NCBI RefSeq assembly: GCF_963675165.1
Contig: NC_087381.1
Coordinates: forward strand, 5,891,378 to 5,955,377
Length of the DNA: 64,000 bases
Reading direction: 5' to 3'
From: Halichondria panicea
Lineage: Eukaryota; Porifera; Demospongiae; Suberitida; Halichondriidae
Part shown: positions 47,801 through 59,900 of the stretch, one piece after another
Layout of the letters: every line of letters begins with the position of its first letter
How positions within the stretch are numbered: position 1 is the first letter of the stretch
Notes under the pieces: generated by a model
What the model was told of the DNA's origin: nothing
The model's input: the letters and a program-made list of their open reading frames with translations, nothing else
The model's database searches: none
Position numbers and translations under genes: made by a program

Positions 47801-50800
47801 CGTAGGTAAGAAAAGTGGAGCCTGAGAGGTCATCTGCCTCTTGGAAGCGGACGCAATTCTGAGAAAAATGCCCATGGTCCGGGTTCTAGTCGACTAGAGG
47901 CTGTATCTAGAATCTTCTGAACATGTCTGTACAAGGAGGAAATGCTTTCCAAGAAAGTTACTTACTTACTAACTTACTTACTTACTTACTTACTTACTTA
48001 GTCAGTCAGACAAAACGTGGTGAAATATGAAAATAGTGCAATTTTTCAAATATCAATAGTAATGCATGAGAATATTCATTGACTATAATTTCACACATTT
48101 AGACAGATAAAAGGCTGACTAAGCTATCTGTCAACTCAGTTTCTTGCTGTGGCCCTTCCCTGCAGAAATAGAGCAGTCTAAACACGAGTCAAATTTTGTG
48201 CAATAATTGAAAACACACGCTACTGCACTGTCAATCCTATGTACAACCTACTGGTTGTACTAATACAGAGAAGTATAGTATTTCCATAATGTTTGCTCAA
48301 AAATATTATACCACACACCTGATAAATCTCACAGTCATCGTCCAGCTCAAGGATTCCCCTCTCTCTCTTAAGGTAGTCGAAGAGGCTCCCGTTTGCCATG
48401 TATGGCATCACTATAGCAATGCCGGGGCCAGCATCGAGGCACACCCCAATCAAGGACATGACGTGAGGATGGTTGAGGTCCTGCATCTTGTTCACCTCAC
48501 ACACCATGCTTTGAACATCGGAAAACGAGAACAGACCTACAGGGTATAGACAATGGATTAGCAGACTCATCACGAACATAATGTTGTGCAGTCAGCCAGC
48601 AATTATATAGGGGTCTATAGCTGAATCAATGACAACAACATAATTATACTATAGTATAGGACTGGTGTATATCAATCAAGTTATATATAATGGGATGTCA
48701 CCTTTTAATGTCTTCACGGCCACCCCCTGCATAGGTACATCGTTCCAGTCTGTCAGAACGCCCTTGTACACAATGCCAAATTCACCTGTATATAAAAACC
48801 TCATTTAATCAAGTGAAATGCACATCTTTGTTCACCTTGTCCAATTGCAGTACTGGATAGCTTCAATATTGAGGATGGTATTTTGAATGAGTCTGGGATG
48901 GACTCAGCAATCGTATCGAGTTCTGATTCTATTGGTCAGTGAAGATTGCATGTAACAGAGACTATAAACATGTAGATAAGAAAATACTGAAACTTACCAA
49001 CGAGTGCAGTATTGCCATCCACTATCTCTTGATATATCCTGTGAGTCATATATACAACCATAAAAGGAGATATTGAACAGCTACATACCATTATTTACCC
49101 AGTAGCCACAAGCTCCATGTTTTGTTGGTGCATACCAATTGACAATGACTTCTTTCGAGAGTTTAGATACAAGCAGATAAGAACTATCAGTACACACACG
49201 GCCAGTAAAACGATGATGGCACTTAATGGGATAACAATCTCCAGCAGAGGAACTTCAGGAGTCACAATTACCGTTGCCACAGGAACATTGTAAGTCAGTC
49301 GCTTATCCAGTACTTGAGCAATTTTGCTCCCAACGGTCACCTGAAAGGACAGTGATATAAATTAAAGCTTATTACATTGTAGTCACTCACATTTATGATG
49401 GATGGGTTTTCCCCTCCTGGTGGCTCCAAGGGGGCAGTACAGATGATGTCACTCCTTCTCTCACTGGATGTTAGGACACACTCCTCCCCTCCCACAGTCA
49501 CATGTATCTCACTGGTCTCCACCGAGTCGATATTGTCGCCCTGGATACTCACGATATAACAATGTAGGGTCAGTACTGACTATAAACATACCACAATACG
49601 TAGGCGGTTCATTATGCCGCTGGTGACCTCTTGAGAGGAATTCAGTCTGAAGTTGGAGGGATCTGATTGGACGCTGATGGGAAGGCGTGCTTGTGTGTTG
49701 CCGGGTGGGACATCATCAAACAATAGAGCGTAGTCCAATGCGGTCAGCGAGGTCATCGACAGGTTAGGAGTGGAGCATCTGATGGTGGTAATGTTTACAA
49801 CACTGCATGTAGTGTCCTCTCCAAGACTGCAGTTACTCCTCTGCAGGGGAGAGTATAATATACGCAGGGTCGTAGATAGCTTAGGTTTCCAGGGATGGCA
49901 AAATAACAGCTGAAAATGTTTACTAAAAAAAAGGTTACCGTATATCTTCTAATTTATCGGACACTTCTAATTACCCGGACACTCTTTTGGGCAATTTTCG
50001 TTGTTCTAATACAACGGACACTCCAGTACTTTAATATTACATTTGTTCTAAATATCCGGACAATACCTTGAAAAGTTGAGTTACCATTCATAGACGGCAA
50101 GTAAGACTTGGAGTGCTGCAGTTAGATAGCTTTGAGTAGCTAGTTTTAGATAGTTAGTGCAACTATTCAGTCGTACCTTGTTCTATTAAACTTAGCTAGC
50201 TCGCATGCAGCTGCTTGCTTGTTCTAATTATTCCGGACACTTCGCATGCTCTATAAAAATCTGTTCCAATTATACCCGGACAATTTCCAAAATAATTATT
50301 TTTTGCTGTCCGATAAATTAGAAGATATACGGTAACTGTTATTTCATATCCTCTGAGTATGGCAACTTCCAACTTGCTGTGGTACCAACTTAGAGCAACT
50401 AAAACTCTGGGTACCACCGTGCTACTAGCTGCATGCAAGTTAGGGAAACAGCATCTACCTGCTAGATGATATTGTGATAACTAAGCTATTAGTTTAAGAC
50501 ACAAATAGCATAACTATGGTCAAGACTTAAAATCTAGCCTAGTAGATCTAGCTAAGGTATAGCTAGCTAGCTTGCATGTATAAACTTTATTATTCAGTTC
50601 CAAGTCCATGTCTGGCTAGGCTGCAGTTTATTAGTCATAGATCTCTACGTGGGCAGTCCAACATCTCTAGCTAGCTCTGCATGTTCACGCTCATTTTCAC
50701 CCCCTTCTACCCTCAAGCGACTTCCCGATACAAGCTAGCTCTGCATGTTCATGCTCATTTTCACCCCCTTCTACCCTCAAGCGACTTCCCGATACAAGCT

Positions 50801-53800
50801 CTCATTTCCTCTATTTCTTTCTTTATTCCTCCAATTAATATACCATGTTGATTGATATACATTGCAGTATTGTATCTAGAACAGAGCCTGTTACCAGAAT
50901 TTGGGTATAGAGTTATTGTTCCACGTGAGATCTATAAAAATTGCGTGAGGAGTAGATTGCATGAGGTAGTAGAATTGCGTAGCCTGCAACAAGTCTCACG
51001 GGATTCTTATAGCTACAGATTGTGCTAGTGCTAGAAAAGAGAAGATTGATGAGGTAATAACGACATCAGCTTCATTCAGAGAATATGGTCATCTAAGAGA
51101 CCAGCAGCAGATCGAGATTAGCTGTGCAGCAGTTGAATTGCTACTAGTCATACATAGAGTGAAAATTTGTCTCAAAATCGCTGTCATTCCTCGGTTCAAA
51201 GAAGATTTCTACATTCATCAGCTGTTCCATGCTAATCAAAAAGTTGTGGCACAACAGATACTGTGGTACAAGGATCAATGGTATAATACAAAGGCTGTCT
51301 TTAACTTTGAATCCGCTGTGACGCGTCATAATAAATTGCACAATTCGCATGTACCTAATAGCATTCCTGAGATACACAAGCTGTAGCTCAGACTCACACC
51401 AGTACTTTTCTTCCGCACCCGTCCAATCAGAGAAAAAGGAGTGGCTTGCGAGTCTACACTTACAATAAGCTGCAGTATAGTGTCTATATTTTTCTAGGTT
51501 AATATTTTGTGCTGTTGAGATAATTTTGGTATTGAAAATTAACCAGGCTTTCTTCAGATACAATAAACATGGTAAACATTGTTTCCTGCATAACCTTACT
51601 TAATTAGCCATCATTTTCTGCATATCATCTAGCAGGTAGCTATATATTGCGGAACTTGTCCATGTTCATACAGTAAGCTCCACCTTTTTTTGGGGGTGTT
51701 TAGCGACCCCCCCACCTATCTGTCCTGCATGCTCTTGCCAACAACTTTTTGTTGTTGTGTGTAGATTTAGTTTAAATGCAGTGTGCCCTCAAAGCAAGGA
51801 GATGCAACCCAACCCATTTGTTATGATATACAGATCTACCCGTTATAATTATGCATAATATAATTATAGTTGCAGGCTTACCAGAGGAGCTCCAGTTGGT
51901 GGGTAGACCTCCAACACACGCTGTTGTACCACATCAAAGTACAGTCCAGTAAAGGTTAGCATGATGCCTCCGCTGGAAATCGTGTTGCTAGGAGACACGT
52001 TAATCACATTGGGGTTATTAAGATAACTGAAGACTAGTCCAGGATTGCTGATTCTGGCATCATCAATGCTCACCACCACAGTTGCATCAGAGAGGAGGCT
52101 TGATGCTGTGGTAGTGCAACGAATCTCGTGAGACTGGATAGATCTGCAGGGAAAGGTTCGAACACCAGCTATTTATACAGCCACTTACTGTAACGATATA
52201 TTGCAGACATAGCTTGACCCACTGACGTTTAGAGAGACTCTAGTTCTCTCCTGGTTACCCACGTCCAGTCCAGTCCCACTCACAGCCACTGTGGTCCCCC
52301 CGGCCATGGGTCCAAAGGTCGGAGTCACACTATTGACACTAGGATACACTGCAGTAAACGAGCCGGCATTTACGATGGCCTCTCTAGAGCCAATCATTAG
52401 AGAGAAGTTTTGGGGTCCTTCAGTTCCTAAGTTGGTGGTGATACAGGCAAATTGGCGCCCTGGCATGAAGTTAGTAATTATGGGAGAGCAGGCCACGCCC
52501 CCTAATGTAAGGGTGGAGTTCTGAATGTCGGCAAAGGTTACTCCGAGATCAGTGCCGTTCACAGTGATTGCTGTACCACCCTGAACTGGTCCTGCAGAGG
52601 GAGGTGTAAGGCAGGATTCGTACCATGTATATACAATAACATTCTAGGTTTGTATATCAGTGGAACCAGAAACAACCACCCTCCTCCTTAATCAGGCCGT
52701 CTGTTGTCTGAAAGAACGCCTGGTCAAGTTCCAATGTACAACTTGTTTAATTGGTCCAAGAATTTCTTGGACCGATAATTGCCACCACAAGGTGTATTAC
52801 CCATGAATGATGCTGTAAATTACTGACTCAGCTAGACAAGTTGTACATTGGAACTTGACCAGGCGTTCTTTCAGATAATGAACGGCTGGTCTCGAGGCTA
52901 TCTGCAAGTTAAAGCTTCTTACTTTTGCTTTCAATTGACAAAGAAGCTTTAACATTAAAATCTGCTACTATTGAAGCTTGTTGGGTGCAGGCTAATCCAT
53001 GATGTAAACCCAGTGCTATGGCATCCAGTTGAGTAGACTCATGTGTCACAGAAAACAAACAGACTACTATACTACCCGTAACCGCCCACACGCGCCTCGG
53101 GTAATAATAACATATCTGAGGTCAAATTGGCAGCTACATGCTGAATTAAGCAGCAGCAACATTTATGCAGTCTAGAAAATTAGCTGTAACTCGTCCATGC
53201 AGCCTTTCAAAGACGGTCCGTATGACTTATAATACATAATCTAAATAGCAACATTTCAAGCTTCATTACAACAGAAATTAACTATATAAGGACATCTCTA
53301 AGCTTTCTCCAATGCATGCATGGTGTCTAATTATTTTGGATGTGTTCCACTGTATTATCAAGCATGCATGCTTACCAGACATTGGAGTGAATGAGTTGAT
53401 GACAGGGGCAGGACAATTGTTCCCCTCAGTAATGAAACTAGTATTGGAGCACTCTTGCATCACCTCACAACTACCCCCACACCACCCACATGGGAACTCC
53501 AGTCCGATTCCGACCGCAATGCATTCTGAACATCGACTGGCCAAATTACGACAATCATACAGCGTCACTACATGTGTGTGTGTGTGGGGGGGGTGAAATA
53601 GACACGGTAAAGCGCATGGTTCATCACAGACGACGGTATATACCTTCAGTTAGTGGCACAGTGCTGCTGTTGACATCATTCCCCGGCCATATCACCATGA
53701 CAACCGCAGGGGAACTACCGACCCCAGCAGAAGGTTCGAGCTATATATACACAGAATAATTAGTTAACACACAGAAACATGATAAGTAGCTTTTGTTTTT

Positions 53801-54117
53801 TCAAATATATGAACTAGAAGAGAGAAATTCGTATAAATACGGAAAAAACCGTATACTTGGAGGCTCTGCTGTAGTTTATGAATTATTGTCACCACTCACT
53901 TGCCCACTGCCCACTGTACAAAGGATAGACCTCTCGTTCTCATACTGAGCTGTCAGATTAACTCCATTCACAACACACAAGTACTCGAAGCCATCCGTCT
54001 AATGGAGAGCCATGGAATAATCAGGTACAACGGTCATGTGACTTACAGGGGCGATGATGTTCCTTGTGGTCAGTCGAAGGTTCAGGGGCAACCTCACTGG
54101 TAGACTAACAACCAAGA
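41880..54117 (-). CDS. Receptor tyrosine kinase with plexin/MET-like PSI-IPT ectodomain
   Basis: Ectodomain exons 54047-54117, 53900-53998 and 53644-53740 read like the plexin TIG region. 53376-53567 is a PSI domain ([16 protein letters not shown]). 52189-52591, 51882-52143, 49592-49840 and 49391-49540 are IPT domains. TM is in 49099-49340 ([20 protein letters not shown]). The kinase runs through 48998-49038, 48836-48928, 48702-48785, 48319-48536, 46627-46739, 45648-45813, 45330-45472 and 44354-44523. Key residues are present: [12 protein letters not shown] loop, VAVK lysine, [23 protein letters not shown]; activation loop DVYASGYF has two tyrosines. A tail of repeated exons ends at 41880. 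Splice phases agree at every junction checked from 54047 to 44354. PSI-IPT-TM-kinase is the MET layout, but no sema domain or signal peptide is seen upstream. At least six transposons occupy its introns. Confidence 0.85.
42829..43350. repeat. TGCCTCGGTG-family repeat, full copy
   Basis: The 5' end GAAAGCACCGCAGGTGCTGA leads to TGCCTCGGTGG; the 3' end is GGGCACCGAGGCATAATT, so the termini are short inverted repeats. A CA-rich tract precedes the 3' end. It lies between two tail cassettes of the kinase gene. Open frames across it are chance. Confidence 0.75.
43568..43755. repeat. Short inverted-repeat element related to the GGGTAATTTTCG family
   Basis: Ends ATACCGTGTAGCGGGAAATT and, inverted, ATACCGTATAGCGTAAAAAT; internal TTCGTGGAA motifs recall 21298-21508 and 24462-24672, but the body differs. 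It lies in the intron between the first two tail cassettes. Confidence 0.55.
44666..45190. repeat. TGCCTCGGTG-family repeat
   Basis: It starts GAAAGCACCACGGGTGCTGA, lacks the CCTCGGTGGA block, and ends GCGCATGCGCACCGAGGCAT. It lies in a kinase-gene intron. Confidence 0.75.
46070..46602. repeat. TGCCTCGGTG-family repeat, with a second 3' end just before it
   Basis: A full copy runs from GAAAGCACCGCGGGTGCTGA to GCGCACCGAGGCATAATT. A separate right end (GCGCATGCGCACACCGAGGT) lies immediately upstream at about 46011-46051, so two copies are nested or joined. Another kinase-gene intron. Confidence 0.7.
46913..48195. repeat. Composite element with 115-base perfect inverted arms
   Basis: 46913-47030 and 47303-47420 are near-perfect inverted copies (tip ATCAAACTAAAAAAACATTT), giving a 508-base foldback unit. 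From 47420 to 48195 the sequence matches, inverted, 54620-54870, which likewise abuts an arm of the same family. So the mobile unit may be about 1.3 kb with a hairpin at one end. It fills the kinase-gene intron between exons at 46.7 and 48.3 kb. Confidence 0.7.
47955..48002. repeat. ACTT microsatellite
   Basis: About ten tandem copies of the tetranucleotide ACTT with one interruption (ACTAACTT). Confidence 0.8.
49937..50338. repeat. TIR element, ~400 bp, nested in another repeat
   Basis: The termini are a perfect inverted repeat of 27-28 bases starting TTACCGTATATCTTCTAATT. Internal motifs of CCGGACA type echo the arms. The sequence on either side resembles 63060-63160, where no element is present. 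It lies in a kinase-gene intron. Confidence 0.8.
50672..50800. repeat. Tandem direct repeat, two units of ~64 bp
   Basis: Two head-to-tail copies beginning CTAGCTCTGCATGTTCA and ending CTTCCCGATACAAG, differing at one base. Intronic. Confidence 0.85.
52707..52876. repeat. Small TIR element, ~170 bp
   Basis: Perfect 38-base inverted ends start CTGAAAGAACGCCTGGTCAA. In the middle a second hairpin, GGTCCAAGAATTTCTTGGAC, is itself palindromic. Intronic in the kinase gene. Confidence 0.8.
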
Positions 54118-54619
54118 CTTCATACAGAGAAAAAATTGGCAATGGGGTCAAAAGTCACATTTCAGAAAAATGGGGGGGGGGGGACAAGCGGTCGGATATC
54201 TGTGTGTTCAGGCACACGGCCATCTACGGCATACTCCCCCAATACATATTTTCTGATATCCTTATAGGAACTGAGGTGCCAGTGTTAGAGTTTTGTTTAA
54301 AAATGCGAGTGCATGGCGAAGTAAATGCCTACGCGCTAAAACAACTTAATGGCACTGTGAGTCTATAGCTTAGATAGTTGTGTCTACGTATATACTCTGT
54401 GGCTATACTGCATCGGTATATAAATCAAGCTCCATCAAAACACGGCATGCAGCCTGCGACACCAATGAAAAAATTGCTCTGGAGTCGCACCCTTTTACTT
54501 GCAGATAGTGATCGAATTAGAGGAAATTGTGGACATGAAACAGAAAGAGTAGAAGTTCATCACGTTGTAGTACAGCCAGAATGTTGTAAATATAGGCTGA
54601 CAGCGCAATTGTGTGTGTG

Positions 54620-55943
54620 TTTTTGACTCGTGTTTAGACTGCTCTATTTCTGCAGGGAAAAGCCACATCAAGAAATAGATAGCTTAGTTAGCCTTTTATC
54701 TGTGATAAATTTGAATATTCACATGCATTACTATTGATATTTGAAAAATTGTTCATGAATACTAAATAATAATGTGTTTATTCCAGTCCTGTCTTCTTTT
54801 CTTGCTTCTTGATGTTCCTCTTAGGCATTTCACATTTCACACTTCATTACATTACTTCTGTCACAAAAAAAGGAATCGAACTAAAAAAAAAACATTTGCA
54901 ATGTAAAACGTTGCTAGGATTGCCAGGAAAAGCACGAAAAAGCGAAGAAACAAGAAATTCGGTGAGTGTATTATATAATTATACATGTGCAGTTAGTATT
55001 GATATTACATTAAAAAGGAATTTTGGTGTTCCAAGCTGCTTCTATCCACACTGTGTATATATATGCCTGTGCTAAACACTGTATATATGTCACCCTCAAA
55101 ATGCATGTATGATCAAATAGCGTAAAAAACTCTTAGCAAAAACATTAATTTTTTGGAAAATGTACATGTAAATGACAGGGCCGTAAGAAGATTTTTTAGG
55201 TGGGGGGGGCAGAAAAAAGGAATGGACCCTCTCCTTGCGATGCAGGGGGTGGGCCCGGAATTTCCTCTCCCGTCCCGCCGGAGGCGAACTTTTTACATTT
55301 GCATGTTCTCAGAGATAAACAGGAGAAAGATACATAAATGAGCATGTGAAAGCTATAGCAAAATAGTTTATTCAACGTGTGGTAGTGGAAGCAAAGTCAC
55401 GAGCAACTGCTTCCAAGCGACTCAGTTAGCGACTTGTGTATATATATAGTAAGAATAGACGCTGGGGATTCATCAAGCTTAATTCGTAAGAAGTAGGTCT
55501 TAATTAGTTCGCCTACCTTCTTCATCTTGGGCAGGCTGAGGTACTGAAGAGAAAAAAGAATGAATACTCCTTGTGCCATAGTGAGCTCTATAGCTATATA
55601 AATTTCAGCTGCATGTGGATCAACTTACTTTAGTTACTGTACAGTTTTGTTGCAACAAACCACATGCATTTAACCAATGTGGTTAGATTAAAAGGCACTA
55701 AATATATATTATCAGGACTGTGATCTGCTGGACTCTGCAGAGGAGCCCCAGCCCATTTCACTGTCTGAACACCAGGGGGGGCTCTGCCCCCCTGGTTTTC
55801 AGAGTGGAGAGGCAGTTGCCCCCCCAGCCCCCCTGGTTCTTACGGCCCTGAATGACATTATAACGGATTGGAGTTATGCACTCGCCGAATTTCTTGTTTC
55901 TTCGTGCTTTTCCTGGAAATCCTCACATTGCAAATATTTTGAT
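54620..55943. repeat. Composite element with inverted arms, interrupted by a nested insertion
   Basis: Arms at 54873-54965 and 55860-55943 belong to the AACTAAAAAAACATTTGCAA family. 54620-54870 is the inverted match of 47420-48195. The arms here are about 900 bases apart instead of 270 because another element (55176-55855) has landed between them. Confidence 0.65.
55176..55855. repeat. Nested TIR element, CAGGGCCGTAAGAA ends
   Basis: The ends are CAGGGCCGTAAGAA and the exact inverted TTCTTACGGCCCTG, flanked on both sides by AATGA, a likely 5-base target duplication. Runs of G and C lie just inside each end. About 680 bases, no protein seen. Confidence 0.75.
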
Positions 55944-56164
55944 TGATAATAAGACAAGATCTTTAGTTGGTGTCAGAAGGCAGGGGGGCGAGCACCCCCC
56001 CCCCCCACATTATCAACTATACGGAAAATCTTGTGGCCGAAAATGACACACACAGCTAACTGCCAAAACAGCTGGGTACACAGCCTAGCACACTCCTGTT
56101 AGGCTTGTTCTACTAGCAAATAAGGTTAACACAAGTCTGACAAAAACTTCTAGCTTTGAACAAC

Positions 56165-56560
56165 CTATGCCACACTTACGTCACCACTAATTGATCTCAT
56201 TGGTCAACAGCTATAATAGAAAAATAATAATCATACAGCCCCAGGCATGCAAATGCAGTTTTCAAGTTGTTTTCTTATTATTTTGTTCAAAGTAAGCGAA
56301 ACGAAGAGAAAAGAGCTATGTTTGACAGTACTAAGACTCAACGTAATGGCAGAAACACGGAAGTTGCTCTCCAATAAGATGGCTAAGCTTCCATGGGTCC
56401 ATGGGTGTGGTTTAGATACCAAGAAGAACTTGTGACTCCAGTAAGGGACGTCAAATGGTCAATGCTTGGACCAAGGAAGCTCTTGAGCATCTGCAGGAGT
56501 CGACGTGTTGCTCAACTAGCTCCTTGACGGCTGAAAAATCCGGCACACAACACAATTGTA
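56165..56560. repeat. Dispersed repeat, copy 2
   Basis: Aligns with 20925-21270 in the same orientation; see the shared CACTTACGTCACCAC, GCAGAAACACGGAAG and AAGGGACGTC blocks. No protein seen. A small fragment of the TGCCTCGGTG family follows at about 56838-56905. Confidence 0.6.
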
Positions 56561-56939
56561 TATTACAATTAGTTTTCCACTATATATAATAGCAAGGGCG
56601 TATAAAGAGAAGAGGGCATACATCTCTGAATGTATACTGTGCATGGCATATTGGACTGAGGCAAAGTTTTGAGACCTGAGCCCACTCCACCCAATAGTTC
56701 AAATCATTGCTTTTATAGAGACACACTCAATGAGACATTTGTGGTTCCTGTGGGAAATTTACTAGCCAGCATATGAATGGTTTTGTTGCAGTCATAATTA
56801 TATAATTATGTAATTCCAGCCACCAACAACAGAACAAAATGAAAGCACTGCGGGCTGATACCTCGGTGGAAATGCCAAAGCTACATAACACAAAGCTTTA
56901 TACACACATTATATTATAAAACGAATCTCGCATATATAC

Positions 56940-59900
56940 CTTGGCATACAGGAATCAGGCCAGACCATCTCCTTCCGGCTGAACACACTCGAGTCTCAGA
57001 TCCGAACACCCGAATGAAACCAGGATCACAGGTATGAGTAGCCACTGTATCCACATTAAAAGAAGCAATCGTATCTGGACCATATGTAATAGCTCCGTTT
57101 GGAATGGGTGCCAGTGCTTGACATGGCGCTGCTGTAAAGGAGGAGTAAATGTAAACAAGAGATTGTGGTAGACGACTGATAACACACACACATTGGTGCA
57201 TGCTGTAGCGAGAATTAACTTTTTTCTCGACGGTTTCACGTCTCAAAAACAGATTGTTGCACAAATTTAGTACAGTCATAATCGGAATGAACATGTAAAC
57301 CTATAGCAGCAACAAATACCTAAACTATACAGAGGAAATCAGTTGAATGTTATGACGATGCTTTGAACGGGAGTAGTATAATTGCTTAAAGCACAGAAAA
57401 GAACAAGTATTGCAAGCTGCGCCGTGCTAATGCCTCTCACCATCCGTGTTATGCTTTCGCTCAAAAAGTATTATAAAATGTTATAGTAGAGAGAATAAGT
57501 TTTTTTCTATAATGAATTTTTAGCATTTATATACTCGTATATAAACTCACTGAGAATAATCTATTGTTGTTATTATAGTTATCAATTATAGGGTGGGCGT
57601 AATCTCGGTATTATAGATATACCATGCAGTCAAACTGCATAGCTAACTACTAAAAAGCTACAAGTATAAGTATAATTATAGTACTGCATATATATATTAT
57701 ATTATACTGTGTACATGTACATACCTTCGTCCTCGATGATGGTAGCGTTGGCAGTGTCTAGACCCAGAGACACTCTCTCCCCACTAATGATGGTTAGTAT
57801 GCCTTGAAACAATTTATCATTCTCAAATATTGGATCATTGATCAAAGCAACGGCAATTTGTATGGTTTGCATGCCTGCGCTCAGAATGATTGGACTGTTG
57901 GTAATCGAAGTGTAGTCCAGACCAGCCATAGCAGCAAAATCTGTCAGTGTGTGTGTATGTGTGGGTGTGGTAAATGTAAATGTGAGTCATAAATCTCACC
58001 TGCTATAAGACCGTCCGCAGTTGAGAAGAACAACTCAATATCTATGTTTAATGTATGCCCACTAGTCACTCCTACAGTGAATATCATTGGTCCTTCGTCT
58101 TCCCTGGCAGAGTACAGTGGGTTGATGAAACCAACAGTCACCTCTGTATGAAAATTATATAATACAGCATAGTGTGTACATGTACATACCATCGTCCTCA
58201 ATGATGGTAGCGTTGGCAGTGCCTGGACTCAGGGACACTCTCTCCCCACTAATGATGGTTAGTATGCCTTGAAACATTTCATTATTCTCAAATATTGGAT
58301 CATTGATCAATTCAACTGAAATATTTATGCTTTGCATGCCTGCACTCAGAATGATTGGCATGTTGATAATCGAAGTGTAGTCCAGACCAGCCATAGCAGC
58401 AAAATCTGTGTGTGGGGGGGGGGGGAAGTGGGAAGTGGGTGGTAAATGTAATCACTGAATTTAGCTTGTTTAAACAGAATTGCAGTTAGTACTCATTATA
58501 CTGAATGTGAGTCTCACCTGCTATCAGACCGTTCACAGTCAAGAAGGACAACTCAATATCTCTGTTTAATGTATGGTTACTAGTCACTCCTACAGTGAAT
58601 ATGATTAGTTCTTCATCCTCCCTGGCAGAGTACGGTGAGTTGATGAAACCAACAGTCACTTCTGTACATGTATGGATTTAGCGGTTAAGATAAAACTAAG
58701 GAATCACAACCACAAAATACCAGTATCGTCCAAAATTGTGATGTCACTACCAGACGGATCGAGTACAATGTTGAGTACAATGTTGTCAGCTATAGTGCCT
58801 TCAAGGGCAATAAATCGCAAAGAAAATTGCTCTTCAAATTCGTAACGATTGTCGTCTGTTATCTCAAACATGAAGCAACTCCGACGACTAGTATCACTAC
58901 TAAAGAGCAAGGAATAGGCATCACGAGCTCCAGTCACTTCTGTATAGTCATTTCCATCTGTACATCAAATAGAATGCAATACAGTGGAACCTCCCATAAC
59001 GGACCCTCCCACTAGAGGACAACCTGAAAGAGGGTCTGGCCAATTTCACTGTAAATAGTTGTGAAACTGCATAGCTGCCCAGCTAGCTAAAATAGATTTT
59101 GGCAAATCTAATTATCTGGTTTCACACATCCATCCTCTAACCATGCACTTATCAATGCAAACAGCCACTTAGACCGCTGCACAAGTAGCTCATGTGTAAT
59201 TTTCCAGTGCAGAATAGATCACGATGATTCAAGCTGAGTTGGAGTTGATAAAGTACAAAAGGGGAGGGGGCGCTCTTGCCCCGTCATCCTCCCTCTGCCT
59301 ATGCCACTGTCACCAGTCCCTTTTCTCCAGCCCCCGTCCAATCAGAGAAAAGGGAGTGGCTTGCAAGTCTAGTGCAAAACTGCCTCTTATAATGGACAAA
59401 CAGGAAACTACACCCACATTTATGCCCAATATATGGTAGAGGTCGTTTGCAATGTTATTGCTAATCTCATACTTCCATTCTCTGGCAACTGCAAAGACAC
59501 TTATATCTTTGATTTCAGCAAGTTCCTTGAACTGGGGTCCATATATACACAATACATGAACATAATTATATCTATAATTCCTTGATGATTATGGTTATAA
59601 ACGTGACAGGCTCTGGGAAAACCAGACTTTTGGAGCAGGCTAAAATGTTGGTGATTAATGTACCAAGTGATAGAACAAAGCATCATCTACACAGACATGC
59701 TTAGTGTTCACATACTTAGTTTCCTGAGTTATGCGCGTTAGAAATTAGCCGTAAAATGTAGTATCGAGAAAAACGCCTATTAAAGATTGCTCAATAAGGT
59801 AAGAGCAAAAGTTTGGACGAAGCGCTTCTATGGAAAGAGTTGGAGATTTTACAGAGAGGTAGTAGAAGGACTGTAGATAATTATTATTCGCCAATAACTG

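Noticed and set aside
47955-48002. Regular short repeat that might suggest a CRISPR array
   Set aside because: A plain ACTT microsatellite without spacers, in an animal intron.
51144-51563. 139-codon open frame on the minus strand
   Set aside because: It lies in a kinase-gene intron, matches no family, overlaps an equally long plus-strand frame, and part of it is repeated at about 59.33 kb inside a transposon. Chance or repeat-derived.
54054-54626. Plus-strand open frames of about 80-100 codons
   Set aside because: They run antisense through a verified kinase-gene exon and then through repeat sequence; no domain seen.
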